Positions 15,375 to 23,033 of a stretch of DNA of 35,249 nucleotides are shown one piece after another. The notes below the pieces were generated by a model that saw only the letters and a program-made list of their open reading frames with translations, had not been told where the DNA came from and ran no database searches. How positions within the stretch are numbered: position 1 is the stretch's first letter; the number at the start of each line of letters is the position of its first letter. The position numbers were made by a program, and so were the translations under genes. Source of the DNA: Ruminococcus sp. (GTDB lineage Bacteria > Bacillota > Clostridia > Oscillospirales > Ruminococcaceae); NCBI GenBank assembly GCA_023665505.1, contig JAMPDU010000016.1:1-35249 (forward strand), read 5' to 3'.

Positions 15375-15406
15375 AAAAAAGCGGTCATTATTTTGTTAAT
15401 GACCGC
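15375..15406 (-). terminator. Intrinsic terminator
   Basis: GCGGTCATTA (15381-15390) pairs perfectly with TAATGACCGC (15397-15406), loop of six. On the minus strand it is followed by TTTTTTGTTTA. It probably ends the DUF5685 / J-like / membrane-protein operon transcribed from the right, beyond the inserted repeat. Confidence 0.82.
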
Positions 15407-15417
15407 CAATGTTTTAC

Positions 15418-15596
15418 TTAAGGCAACACCGCACAAAAAACAGCTAACGCCTTTGCCGCACATCTGCTTGCATATTTTCCGTCATATCACACTAAAATTT
15501 CTTGACATACGCCAGTATGCCTGCGAAATTTTAGTGCAATCTGACGAAAAATCTGCCGCGCATCTGCACGGCAATCTTTGTGCGGTATTGCCTTAA
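15418..15596. repeat. MITE-like 179-bp long inverted repeat
   Basis: The outer ends TTAAGGCAACACCGCACAAA and TTTGTGCGGTATTGCCTTAA are inverted copies with one mismatch. Inside lies a second perfect pair, CACTAAAATTTC and GAAATTTTAGTG (12 bp each), around a small CATAC/GTATG stem. Between these, GCCGCACATCTGC and GCATCTGCACGGC are related. The whole element can fold into one long interrupted hairpin. It has no ORF. It begins right after the stop codon of the gene at 15598 and lies between that gene and its terminator. No clear target-site duplication was seen. Confidence 0.75.
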
Positions 15597-15597
15597 A

Positions 15598-16140
15598 TTA
15601 TTTGAACTTCCTCAAAAAAGTAGGTCTGAACCATTTTAAATAACACGCCGTAACCAGCGTAAGGGTGTAGTCGTACAAAAGAAAAATAAGATTTCCCGCA
15701 ATTAACAGCGCGGGTATAACCCATTCGTGGAGAAACTCAAATTCCTCCACAAGCTCCACCGTGCCGAAAATGGCGTTAAGCAGATTGAAAATTATCACTA
15801 TCGAAACGTTGAAAACCGCCAGCTTGCACAGCCACCCCAACAGCTTGAATTTCATCTTCTCAAAATAAGACTTCGCAACTGGGTAGTACCCGAAAAGAAA
15901 CGTAAAAAACAGCCACGCCTCCTTGTCGGGGGTCACAAAGAACGCCAGTACCGCCACCGTCGCATATGTCACCAAAGACCATGAACTGCTCACCTCAATG
16001 GCAACTACCGTTATTAACATTCCCGCGAAAAGCGGCATTGTCATACTCAAGGTGGGGAACACCGCCGTAAGGAACATCAGCACCAAACAAAGCGCGGAAA
16101 TTACCCCTCCCAGCGAAACCTTATAGCTTACCTTTTTCAA
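15598..16140 (-). CDS. Multi-pass membrane protein of unknown function (ECF S-component-like appearance)
   Basis: A 180-residue, strongly hydrophobic protein with five to six membrane helices, for example SLGGVISALCLVLMFLTAVF, FAGMLITVVAIEV, YATVAVLAFFV and KLAVFNVSIVIIFNLL. The motif FGYYPVAKSYFEKMK lies in the middle. Size and helix pattern recall ECF-transporter substrate subunits or Clostridia-specific membrane proteins, but no firm family was recognised. The apparent start is TTG at 16140, with GGAAAGG 12 nt upstream; no in-frame ATG fits. It is third in an operon behind the DUF5685 and J-domain-like genes. The stop codon abuts the 179-bp repeat. Confidence 0.75.
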   Translation of the reverse strand: MKKVSYKVSLGGVISALCLVLMFLTAVFPTLSMTMPLFAGMLITVVAIEVSSSWSLVTYATVAVLAFFVTPDKEAWLFFTFLFGYYPVAKSYFEKMKFKLLGWLCKLAVFNVSIVIIFNLLNAIFGTVELVEEFEFLHEWVIPALLIAGNLIFLLYDYTLTLVTACYLKWFRPTFLRKFK

Positions 16141-16164
16141 GCTAAGACACTACCTTTCCATAAA

Positions 16165-16716
16165 TTAACAGCAGGGGATACAGTCCCCGCCCATACACTC
16201 GCAGCAGCAGTCGGCGCAGATAAGCCCGTTGCATATGTCGCACACGCCGCAGCCGAAACTCCTGTCTCCGTCGAAACCGCCGTTTGGGTCGCCCCGCATA
16301 TAGCCGTTTTTGCTTTCGCTCATATGCCTTAACGCCGAGGCGTACTCTTGGTTATACGGCTCTAAATCGCAGGCTTTGCCGAAATTCGCGTATGCCTCGT
16401 TAAGCCAGCCTTTTCCGTAGCAAACGCTGCCTTTCAGGAAGTACCATTCCGCGTTTCTTTCGGGCATACTTTCAAGCATTGCATCCGCGCCGCCGTAGTT
16501 GCCGTTCTGTATCTGACGGCGTACCTCGGCTAAGCCGCCCGCAGCCTGTTCAAAGCTGCCGCGGCGCATATCCATTATGGCATCGTACGCCTCGTCGATT
16601 TCAGCAATTTTCCCGCTGTCCCCCGAATACTGCCTTATAAGGCTTTTGTAGGCGGTTTTAATTTCCTCGTCCGAGGCGGAGGGCATTACTCCTAAAATTC
16701 TGTATGGGTCGTTCAT
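16165..16716 (-). CDS. J-domain-like protein without HPD, with cysteine-rich C-terminal tail
   Basis: A 183-residue protein. Residues 1-52 align with a J domain: DPYRILGVMPSASDEEIKTA, then AYKSLIRQY, then IAEIDEAYDAIMDMRR. Where HPD and the following loop should be, it reads QYSGDSGK, so the motif needed to stimulate DnaK is absent. Residues 60-130 are helical and TPR-like (AEWYFLKGSVCYGKGWLNEA). The last 31 residues contain eleven cysteines, including a CCC run and a terminal CC. ATG at 16716 has GAAAGGAAA upstream. The gene lies 24 nt behind the DUF5685 gene. Function unknown; the tail looks metal-binding. Confidence 0.85.
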   Translation of the reverse strand: MNDPYRILGVMPSASDEEIKTAYKSLIRQYSGDSGKIAEIDEAYDAIMDMRRGSFEQAAGGLAEVRRQIQNGNYGGADAMLESMPERNAEWYFLKGSVCYGKGWLNEAYANFGKACDLEPYNQEYASALRHMSESKNGYMRGDPNGGFDGDRSFGCGVCDICNGLICADCCCECMGGDCIPCC

Positions 16717-16740
16717 AATTTTTTAATTTCCTTTCGGGAC

Positions 16741-17631
16741 TTAATCCTCATCTTCTTTATTTTCGGCGTGTTTTTTCTCTTTTTCTTTAACAAGGTCGTA
16801 AAAAGCGTTCTTTAAGCCGAGGTAGACAATATTGTCGATTATGGGCTTGTACCGCTTTATTTCAAGCTGTACGTAGCAGTCCGCAAGCGCGCCGAGGGTG
16901 AAATTAACGCTGTCCTCGGTTTTTTTCTGCACCCGTGGCAGCTCCAAATCGTTTATGACATAATTTCCCATAATAAGGGGGTTAAAGCCCCTTGTTTTGA
17001 AATCCTTTTCAATATCGTCGAAAGCGTCCGCAATGTAGATATATCTGCCCAGCAGATAGCCGAAACGCCGCAGCAAATGCTTTTGCACCGGGTCGTCGCT
17101 GAGCCGCGAGGCAATTTCCGCCAATATATTCGAGGACGGCTCCGAGGCTTTGTCTATGGATTTGCAGTTTTCCTTTTCAAGTTTAGCCTGCGCCTTAAGC
17201 TGTTCCGAGATGTACTCCGCAAGGTCGGGGTATTTTTCCGCCGCCTTTTGATAGCCTTTTTTTGTAAGATTAAGCATTATCTTAGAACCAATCTTGCCGA
17301 GGAAACGCCTGTCCTCCTCGTCGTCCTTTATTTTTTCGTGAATAAGAATTGAGGCAGCCGCCGCGGTGAAGTCCAAGCCGTTTTCCGTCACAAGGCAGGG
17401 AATTTTCTTAAACGGGTGGATAAGGCAGTGCTGGGGCACAATATCGGCGGGGCATTCGTTCATGGCAAGCGCCATAAGTCCCAGAAAGGCAAAGTCATAG
17501 CTGAGGGTCATTCTTGCGGCAAAGCCGTATTCCTGCCCCAAAACCTTGCACAGACCGCAGTAGGCAGCCCTGTAGGTCTCATATTCACATATCCGCATAT
17601 GCGGTTTGAACGGTTTTACATAGCCGAACAT
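16741..17631 (-). CDS. DUF5685 family protein
   Basis: A 296-residue soluble helical protein. It starts MFGYVKPFKPHMRICEYETY, then AAYCGLCKVLG. Cys15, Cys25 and Cys28, with later cysteines in NECP, QHC and IPC, form a conserved cysteine set. The region RRFGYLLGRYIYIADAFDDIEKD, with its acidic D..DD..D pattern, recalls prenyltransferase-like helical folds but is not diagnostic. The C-terminus is highly charged (KEKEKKHAENKEDED). Family function is unknown. It is first of the operon DUF5685, J-like protein, membrane protein. ATG at 17631 has GGGAGG upstream, and a consensus promoter lies at 17667-17695. Confidence 0.85.
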   Translation of the reverse strand: MFGYVKPFKPHMRICEYETYRAAYCGLCKVLGQEYGFAARMTLSYDFAFLGLMALAMNECPADIVPQHCLIHPFKKIPCLVTENGLDFTAAAASILIHEKIKDDEEDRRFLGKIGSKIMLNLTKKGYQKAAEKYPDLAEYISEQLKAQAKLEKENCKSIDKASEPSSNILAEIASRLSDDPVQKHLLRRFGYLLGRYIYIADAFDDIEKDFKTRGFNPLIMGNYVINDLELPRVQKKTEDSVNFTLGALADCYVQLEIKRYKPIIDNIVYLGLKNAFYDLVKEKEKKHAENKEDED

Positions 17632-17666
17632 AAGCTACCTCCCGAATAATTTTCTGTATACTATAT

Positions 17667-17695
17667 ATTATAACATATTTTCAAGATAATGTCAA
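17667..17695 (-). promoter_or_regulatory. Sigma-A promoter of the DUF5685 operon
   Basis: On the minus strand TTGACA (17695-17690), 17-nt spacer, TATAAT (17672-17667). The -35 box lies one base beyond the tyrA stop codon, and no terminator separates them, so some tyrA read-through is likely. Confidence 0.85.
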
Positions 17696-17696
17696 A

Positions 17697-18527
17697 TTAC
17701 AGTTTTTTCGTCTCCTCTTTGAGTACGCGCCCCTCTTTCAGCAGTTCCCGCAGGCGGTCGCTGTCGCCGTTTTGAAGAGCCTCGCGGTACTCGGTAAGTT
17801 TTTCGATAATATATTCTATTTCAAAGCAAAGCGGCTCTTTGTTAAGCATAAACAGGGGCGTCCACATTACCTCGTTCAGCTTTGCGACGCGGGTCAAGTC
17901 CTGAAAGCTGCCCGCGCTGAAACCCAGCTGTTTCTGATGTGTGGGGCTTTTTATATAAGCGTTTGAGACCACATGGGCAAGCTGGCTTGTAAAGGCGATA
18001 ATTTGGTCGTGCTCTTCAGGGGTGGCAAAAACTACCTTTTTGAAGTGTACGGAGTAGGCAAAGTCCTCCAAAAGATTAAGTTTTGCCTGCGGTACGGCGG
18101 GCGAGGGGGTGATGATAAAGCTCGCCTCGTCGAAAAGGTTGTCAAGGGAGTACTCAAAGCCGGAAAATTCCCGCCCTGCCATAGGGTGCGCCCCGATAAA
18201 GGTAACGCCCCGCTTTCGGAGAATGTCGGTAACGCCGTCCACAACTGCTTTTTTAATGCCGCAGGTGTCGATAACAATACTGCCCTCCTTGAAACTGTCC
18301 GCGTTAGCCGTGATGTAGTCTATAGCGTCGGTTGGGTAGAGGGAAACGATAGTCAGGTCGGCAAGGGAAAGGTCGTCCGTTTCCTTGTCAATGGCGTTTT
18401 GGGAGAGAGCCATGGCAATAGTTTCCTTATTTATGTCTATTCCGTAAACGGTATGGTTGGTGTGCTTTTTAATCGCTTTGCAGAGAGAGCCTCCGATAAG
18501 ACCGAGACCCACGGCGGTAATTATCAT
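17697..18527 (-). CDS. tyrA: Prephenate dehydrogenase
   Basis: A 276-residue NAD(P)-dependent enzyme. The Rossmann motif GLGLIGGSL is near the N-terminus, followed by YGIDINKET. The catalytic-site segment GAHPMAGREFSGFEYS is intact, as is the later HDQIIAFTSQLAHVVSNAY helix. It converts prephenate to 4-hydroxyphenylpyruvate for tyrosine synthesis. No C-terminal ACT domain is present. ATG at 18527 is chosen because AAAAGGA sits 9 nt upstream; the earlier in-frame ATG directly abuts the ribosome site. The gene has its own promoter and stands apart from other aromatic genes in this window. Confidence 0.94.
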   Translation of the reverse strand: MIITAVGLGLIGGSLCKAIKKHTNHTVYGIDINKETIAMALSQNAIDKETDDLSLADLTIVSLYPTDAIDYITANADSFKEGSIVIDTCGIKKAVVDGVTDILRKRGVTFIGAHPMAGREFSGFEYSLDNLFDEASFIITPSPAVPQAKLNLLEDFAYSVHFKKVVFATPEEHDQIIAFTSQLAHVVSNAYIKSPTHQKQLGFSAGSFQDLTRVAKLNEVMWTPLFMLNKEPLCFEIEYIIEKLTEYREALQNGDSDRLRELLKEGRVLKEETKKL

Positions 18528-18559
18528 AAAAATCATTCCTTTTCAGTTTTCTTATCCTA

Positions 18560-18588
18560 ATTTTAGCACTTTTACCCGCAAAAGTCAA
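18560..18588 (-). promoter_or_regulatory. Sigma-A promoter of tyrA
   Basis: On the minus strand TTGACT (18588-18583), 17-nt spacer, TAAAAT (18565-18560). The leader to ATG is about 27 nt. Confidence 0.72.
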
Positions 18589-18596
18589 TAGTATGT

Positions 18597-18640
18597 TAAA
18601 ATAAAATCAGCCGGTCCAAACGTTTGGAACGGCTGATTTT
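18597..18640 (-). terminator. Terminator of the 51-residue ORF
   Basis: AAAATCAGCCG (18603-18613) pairs with CGGCTGATTTT (18630-18640); inside, TCCAAA pairs with TTTGGA around CG. On the minus strand TTTTATTTTAA follows. It separates the small ORF from the tyrA promoter. Confidence 0.8.
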
Positions 18641-18646
18641 TGCGTT

Positions 18647-18802
18647 TTACATTTCTTGCTCTTTAGCGTCCGCAATGTTGTCAAGCAGTTCAAGAATTTC
18701 GTCTACCGTGTAATTATCTTTTTCTGCTTTTCCTCTTTGAAAAATTCTCCTAATTTCATAGATTGTTGCTATTTTAGCATCTTTTCTTTCCTTATCTGTC
18801 AT
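18647..18802 (-). CDS. 51-residue hypothetical small protein
   Basis: A short ORF from ATG at 18802 to TAA at 18647. It begins MTDKERKDAKIATIYEIRR and ends ADAKEQEM. It is charged and probably helical, with no membrane segment or known motif. The evidence that it is real is contextual. AGGAGGTG lies 7 nt before ATG, a consensus promoter lies just upstream (18830-18858) and a strong terminator follows the stop directly. This makes a complete monocistronic unit. The sequence FQRGKAEKDNYTVDEILELL suggests a small helical bundle. Function unknown. Confidence 0.72.
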   Translation of the reverse strand: MTDKERKDAKIATIYEIRRIFQRGKAEKDNYTVDEILELLDNIADAKEQEM

Positions 18803-18829
18803 TTTTTTCACCTCCTGCTTTTATATATA

Positions 18830-18858
18830 ATTATATATTTTTTTTGCGGATATGTCAA
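18830..18858 (-). promoter_or_regulatory. Sigma-A promoter of the 51-residue ORF
   Basis: On the minus strand TTGACA (18858-18853), 17-nt spacer, TATAAT (18835-18830), an exact consensus match. Confidence 0.8.
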
Positions 18859-18896
18859 GGACTTTTTACGCATTTCGGGTTTTTCGCGGTATCGGG

Positions 18897-18925
18897 TTGA
18901 CCTTTTATGAAAAATATGTTATAAT
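18897..18925 (+). promoter_or_regulatory. Sigma-A promoter of the gene at 18954
   Basis: TTGACC (18897-18902), 17-nt spacer, TATAAT (18920-18925). It may also serve the S11 peptidase homologue downstream. Confidence 0.75.
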
Positions 18926-18953
18926 TTGTACATAAAATTTCGGGGGGACTTTT

Positions 18954-19784
18954 ATGTCAAGAAAAAAGAAAATAATTTTAACCGTTGTCTGCTCGTTTGC
19001 GGCTTTGTTTTTAATAGTTGTACTGATTGTGGTGTGGGCGTTATTCGGCGACAGCATAAAAACAGGCGTTCAGTCGGCTTTTTATACGCGGGGGGCAAAA
19101 ATCGCCGCAAGTGAGTACATAGAGGAAAAATACGGAGAAAAACCGATAAGACTTTCAAAAACCGACACGATAGTCTATGTTACGGGTTCTTTTTGGGGAA
19201 CGGTTCATTTTGAAGGGATAGCTTTGGAGGCGGACGGCTATGAAATAAGGGTGTTTTTTGACAGGGATACGGGCAAATTGTACAGCATTATCGACAACCG
19301 TCAATATGACGAAATACGCGCGGCTGTTAAAGATTACCTTTTTAACGACGAAAATTTGGGTTCGTCTTACGACGGCTTTGTTTTTTTAAGTTTTTCGGAA
19401 GAATACGAAAAATGTCTCGGTACATCGGTATATTTTGACGGAGACGTTGAAAAATTCCTCAAAGATGCCGCGCCTGCGGTGAGCGCGGATATTACATATT
19501 GGGGTTACCCCGAAAAGAACGGCAAGTACAAGGAATTGCTTAACGGCTTTCTTAACGGGCTTAAAGATACCGTAAAAATCAGTTGGCAGGGAGTTTCCTT
19601 ATTTATCCAAGACCCCGCCCAAGAACTGCCCGAGAAAGAAAAGGGATATTATTACAATTACGATGCCGATACGGTTTGGATAAACAGAAAAAATGTGATA
19701 GATTTTGAGAAATTTCCCCGGCTTATGGCTTACGGATACGCGGATAACAACGAAAAGGACGATAATATAGTTTTTGAGAGATAA
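18954..19784 (+). CDS. Membrane-anchored extracytoplasmic protein of unknown function
   Basis: A 276-residue protein. A basic start (MSRKKK) and one long hydrophobic segment (residues 7-31) form an uncleaved signal anchor, since no lipobox cysteine follows. The exterior part is acidic and beta-rich, with motifs such as YVTGSFWGTVHFEGIALEA and RVFFDRDTGKLYSIID. No family was recognised. GGGGGG precedes ATG. It lies 51 nt before the S11 homologue, with no terminator between, so the two may be co-expressed at the cell surface. Confidence 0.8.
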   Translation: MSRKKKIILTVVCSFAALFLIVVLIVVWALFGDSIKTGVQSAFYTRGAKIAASEYIEEKYGEKPIRLSKTDTIVYVTGSFWGTVHFEGIALEADGYEIRVFFDRDTGKLYSIIDNRQYDEIRAAVKDYLFNDENLGSSYDGFVFLSFSEEYEKCLGTSVYFDGDVEKFLKDAAPAVSADITYWGYPEKNGKYKELLNGFLNGLKDTVKISWQGVSLFIQDPAQELPEKEKGYYYNYDADTVWINRKNVIDFEKFPRLMAYGYADNNEKDDNIVFER

Positions 19785-19835
19785 AGTCTGTCTAAATCAA
19801 AGTTTGTCCGCATAATATTTATTGGGAGGGATATT

Positions 19836-20981
19836 ATGCGGAATTTAACTTTAAGACGGATTTTATGCGCGTTTTTGGCAATAATTACTTTAACGCCCCT
19901 TGCCGTTTCGGCGGAAACGGACAGGGATTACACGTTCTGCGAAATTCTTATGGAGGCGTCCGGCGGGGCGGTTATCGAAAGCGTGAACGGGGACGTACCC
20001 GTGCCCGTGGGGACAATGGCTAAGCTGATGACGGTTCTGCTTGCCGCCGAAAAGGTGGAGGCGGGGGAACTGTCCCTTGACGACAAGCTGAAAACTTCCT
20101 CATACGCCAACAGTATGCAGGGGGCGCAGATATGGCTTATGCCGGGGGAGGAAATTACCGTCGACGAGCTTTTCAAGGGCGTTATTATCGGCAACGCAAA
20201 CGACGCGTCCGTGGTTCTTGCGGAAGAGACTGCGGGCAGCGAGGAAAAATTTGTCTCCCTTATGAATGCGAGAGCGGGGGAGCTGGGAATGTCAAATACA
20301 GTTTTTACCAACTGCAATGGGTACTATGAGGACGAAAAGCAAATCTCCACGGCGGAAGATATTGCCAAATTATGCGTGGAATTGGCAAAATATGACTTTC
20401 TTAAAGGGTACTTCACCTGTTGGAGAGACTTCGTTAGGTGTAAAGCTACGGAACTTGTCAATGCCAACGAGCTTGTGAAAAGCTACAAGGGCATAACGGG
20501 CTTTAAAGCGGGATATACCGACAATTCAGGGTACTGCATAGCGGTGGGAGCGGAGCGTGACGGGGTGACGTATATTTCCGTTGTGCTGGGCTGTGATGAC
20601 AAGGATATTGCCTTTACAGAGGCGAAAAGGCTTATGAACGCGGCTTTTTCGGGGTACACGGTTTTTGTACCCGAATTGCCGAAAGATATTCCCGCGGAAA
20701 TACCCGTAAAGGGCGGACTTACCTCGAAAATCCCCGTTGAATACGGCGAGGTTAAACGTGTTGTACTGCCGAACGGGGCGGCAAATTCGGTTACTTCAAA
20801 GGTTATAGTGCCCGATTACGTTTACGCTCCCGTTGAAAAGGGCAGCAAGGTTGGGGAGATACATTATATGAGAAACGAAAAGGTAATTTTTACCGTTGAT
20901 ATTCTTGCGGCGGAGTCTGCGGAGGAAATTACTGTAAAAAAAGCAATGGGCATTTTGCTCAAAAAACTTTTAACATTTTAG
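19836..20981 (+). CDS. S11 (DacF-like) D-Ala-D-Ala carboxypeptidase homologue with altered active site
   Basis: A 381-residue protein with a signal peptide (residues 1-26, cut after AVSA). The S11 penicillin-binding fold is clear: DDKLKTSSYANSMQGAQIWL, PGEEITVDELFKG, LMNARAGELGM. However, all three catalytic motifs differ. SxxK is T60-M-A-K63 (Ser to Thr), SxN is N120-A-N122 (Ser to Asn), and KTG is K224-A-G226 (Thr to Ala). A beta-rich C-terminal domain and a final amphipathic helix (ITVKKAMGILLKKLLTF) match DacF layout. It is probably inactive or altered in chemistry, perhaps a peptidoglycan-binding or regulatory form. GGGAGGG precedes ATG. Confidence 0.88.
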   Translation: MRNLTLRRILCAFLAIITLTPLAVSAETDRDYTFCEILMEASGGAVIESVNGDVPVPVGTMAKLMTVLLAAEKVEAGELSLDDKLKTSSYANSMQGAQIWLMPGEEITVDELFKGVIIGNANDASVVLAEETAGSEEKFVSLMNARAGELGMSNTVFTNCNGYYEDEKQISTAEDIAKLCVELAKYDFLKGYFTCWRDFVRCKATELVNANELVKSYKGITGFKAGYTDNSGYCIAVGAERDGVTYISVVLGCDDKDIAFTEAKRLMNAAFSGYTVFVPELPKDIPAEIPVKGGLTSKIPVEYGEVKRVVLPNGAANSVTSKVIVPDYVYAPVEKGSKVGEIHYMRNEKVIFTVDILAAESAEEITVKKAMGILLKKLLTF

Positions 20982-21031
20982 TTTAATTGTACAAAAGTTA
21001 TGTTTTCGTTCCCTTATATTGAGAAAAATTA

Positions 21032-21060
21032 TTGCAAAATCCTCAAATTTATAGTAAAAT
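21032..21060 (+). promoter_or_regulatory. Sigma-A promoter of pgi
   Basis: TTGCAA (21032-21037), 17-nt spacer, TAAAAT (21055-21060). It is 34 nt before the pgi start. Confidence 0.65.
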
Positions 21061-21093
21061 TAGATTAGCAATTTTTTTTGGAGGAGAAAGGAA

Positions 21094-22428
21094 ATGTCAA
21101 TCTCGTTAAAAACCAAATATTTACAGGACTTTATCGCAGCCCATGAAATGGAAAACGTTAAAGCCGAAACGGAGCTTGCCGCGAGAACTCTCTCTGTCAA
21201 GTCCGGCGCGGGAAACGATTTTCTCGGCTGGGTGGAGCTGCCGACTGATTACGATAAAGAGGAATTCGCAAGAATAAAGGCTGCCGCCGAAAAGATACGC
21301 AAAAATTCCGACGTGCTTGTGGTGATAGGCATAGGCGGCTCGTATCTGGGCGCGAGGGCGGCTATAGAGTTCCTCAAATCGCCGCTGTACAACAACCTTA
21401 AAAAAGATACGCCCGAGATTTATTACGCGGGCAACAATATAAGCCCCACTTATCTCAATGAAATCATTTCGCTCTGCGAGGGCAGGGATTTTTCGGTAAA
21501 CGTTATATCCAAGTCGGGTACTACCACCGAGCCTGCGCTGGCGTTCAGGGTTTTCCGCGAAATGGTGGAAAAGAAGTACGGCAAAGAGGGCGCAAAGGAA
21601 AGAATTTTCTGTACCACCGACAAGGCAAGGGGTACTCTTAAACAGCTTGCGGACGCGGAGGGTTACGAAACCTTTGTTATCGCCGACGACGTGGGCGGAA
21701 GATATTCCGTGCTTACGGCGGTGGGACTTCTCCCGATAGCCGTGGCGGGCTGCGACGTGGACGCTATTATGGCGGGGGCGAAACAGGCTCAGGACGAGCT
21801 TTGCGCGGACTTTGACAATAACGACTGCTACAAATACGCGGCAATCAGAAATATACTTTATAAAAAGAATAAATCGGTGGAAATGCTGGTTTCTTACGAC
21901 CCGAGTTTCGCGATGATGGCGGAATGGTGGAAACAGCTTTTCGGCGAGAGCGAGGGCAAGGACAAAAGGGGAATTTTCCCGGCGTCGGCGACGTTCTCCA
22001 CGGATTTGCATTCTCTCGGTCAGTTTATTCAGGACGGCTCGAGGATAATGTTCGAGACAGTGGTCGACATCAAGAAACCCAAACAGGACTTTTTCCTTAA
22101 CGACGACCCGGAAAACCTCGACGGACTTAACTTCCTGACAAATCAGAATATGTCGGTGGTGAACAGAAAGGCTTTCGAGGGTACGGTTTTGGCGCACACC
22201 GAGGGCGGCGTGCCGAATATCGTTCTCGAGTTGGAGGACGTTTCCGAAAAAAGTCTCGGGTACATGATATACTTCTTTGAAAAGGCTTGCGCAATAAGCG
22301 GCTATATGCTCGGGGTGAACCCGTTCAACCAGCCGGGCGTTGAAAGCTACAAAAAGAATATGTTCGCTCTTCTCGGCAAGCCGGGATATGAAGATCGGAA
22401 AGCGGAGCTTGAGGCTAAGCTTGGCTGA
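21094..22428 (+). CDS. pgi: Glucose-6-phosphate isomerase
   Basis: A 444-residue enzyme of the shorter Firmicutes PGI type. Both SIS sugar-phosphate sites are visible: [19 protein letters not shown] and [18 protein letters not shown]. Later motifs are [20 protein letters not shown], the [14 protein letters not shown] segment and the C-terminal [16 protein letters not shown]. It interconverts glucose-6-phosphate and fructose-6-phosphate in the cytoplasm. GGAGGAGAAAGGAA before ATG is a very strong ribosome site, as expected for a highly expressed glycolytic gene. Its own promoter lies upstream; no U-tract terminator was found after it. Confidence 0.97.
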   Translation: MSISLKTKYLQDFIAAHEMENVKAETELAARTLSVKSGAGNDFLGWVELPTDYDKEEFARIKAAAEKIRKNSDVLVVIGIGGSYLGARAAIEFLKSPLYNNLKKDTPEIYYAGNNISPTYLNEIISLCEGRDFSVNVISKSGTTTEPALAFRVFREMVEKKYGKEGAKERIFCTTDKARGTLKQLADAEGYETFVIADDVGGRYSVLTAVGLLPIAVAGCDVDAIMAGAKQAQDELCADFDNNDCYKYAAIRNILYKKNKSVEMLVSYDPSFAMMAEWWKQLFGESEGKDKRGIFPASATFSTDLHSLGQFIQDGSRIMFETVVDIKKPKQDFFLNDDPENLDGLNFLTNQNMSVVNRKAFEGTVLAHTEGGVPNIVLELEDVSEKSLGYMIYFFEKACAISGYMLGVNPFNQPGVESYKKNMFALLGKPGYEDRKAELEAKLG

Positions 22429-22447
22429 TGTTTCCGCTTAGGGCGGT

Positions 22448-22469
22448 TGTAAAGCGGTACAGCTTTACA
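22448..22469. other. Hairpin without U-tract after pgi
   Basis: TGTAAAGC (22448-22455) and GCTTTACA (22462-22469) form a perfect 8-bp stem with a GGTACA loop. No T run follows, so it is not a standard terminator. It may be a processing or stability element at the pgi 3' end. Confidence 0.4.
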
Positions 22470-22513
22470 GAATTAATAATGGTGATTATCGCGTTCCGAA
22501 AAGGAGTGCGTTA

Positions 22514-22579
22514 ATGAAAATAAGCCGGCAAAAGGCGGAACGGAGTGTTTTAAATGGTAAAAATTATTACGGGAACTAA
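22514..22579 (+). CDS. Possible 21-residue leader ORF
   Basis: ATG at 22514 has AAGGAG 8 nt upstream and opens a 21-codon frame (MKISRQKAERSVLNGKNYYG and one more residue) that ends at 22579, inside the P-loop gene in a different frame. It could couple translation to that gene. Evidence is limited to the ribosome site. Confidence 0.3.
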   Translation: MKISRQKAERSVLNGKNYYGN

Positions 22580-22964
22580 GGGTACGGGCAAGACTAAGGT
22601 CTTGATTGATATGATTAATAAAGCCGCGAAAGAAACGGCGGGCTATGTGGTTTGTATCGACAAGAGCGAAAAATTAAGGTACGATATTCCTCACTCGGTG
22701 AGAATTGTGGACACCGACGCAAACAATATCTATTCCTTTGAGGCTTTCTACGGTCTTGTGGCGGGTCTTGTTGCGGGAAACTACGACATCAAGGAAGTTT
22801 TCGTGGACTCTATCCTTAAGGTGGGGGGAGCGGACTTCGAGGCTCTCGGAGCAATGCTCAACAAAATCGAAAAACTTACGGGCGACGACGTGGAGGTTGT
22901 TTTCACGGTTTCCGCAAATAAAGAGGACCTTCCCGAAAGCGTTTCCAAATATTCTGTAAAATAA
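22554..22964 (+). CDS. Small P-loop ATP-binding protein
   Basis: A 136-residue protein. A Walker A motif GTKGTGKT lies at residues 7-14, then a KTKVLIDMINKAAKE helix. A Walker B-like strand ends KEVFVDSIL (about residues 80-88). The end, VEVVFTVSANKEDLP, resembles a sensor strand. It is a minimal P-loop NTPase of unknown role. The gene lies between pgi and the DUF177-rpmF pair, but the next gene has its own promoter. GGAACGGAG precedes ATG. Confidence 0.8.
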   Translation: MVKIITGTKGTGKTKVLIDMINKAAKETAGYVVCIDKSEKLRYDIPHSVRIVDTDANNIYSFEAFYGLVAGLVAGNYDIKEVFVDSILKVGGADFEALGAMLNKIEKLTGDDVEVVFTVSANKEDLPESVSKYSVK

Positions 22965-22978
22965 TTGCGTTTTGGGTA

Positions 22979-23007
22979 TTGACATATCGGAAATGATGTG
23001 TTATAAT
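22979..23007 (+). promoter_or_regulatory. Sigma-A promoter of the DUF177-rpmF operon
   Basis: TTGACA (22979-22984), 17-nt spacer, TATAAT (23002-23007). Transcription would start near 23014, which rules out the TTG at 23013 as the DUF177 start. Confidence 0.85.
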
Positions 23008-23033
23008 TATCTTTGTTATGTTTGGGGTGCGTT

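Noticed and set aside
21121..22197. 358-codon open frame on the minus strand inside pgi
   Set aside because: Antisense shadow of a clear glucose-6-phosphate isomerase; arginine/histidine-rich with no motif.
22448..22469. Intrinsic terminator after pgi
   Set aside because: The 8-bp stem has no following U-tract.
23013..23033. TTG start for the DUF177 protein
   Set aside because: The promoter's -10 ends at 23007, so this codon would be at or before the transcript start.
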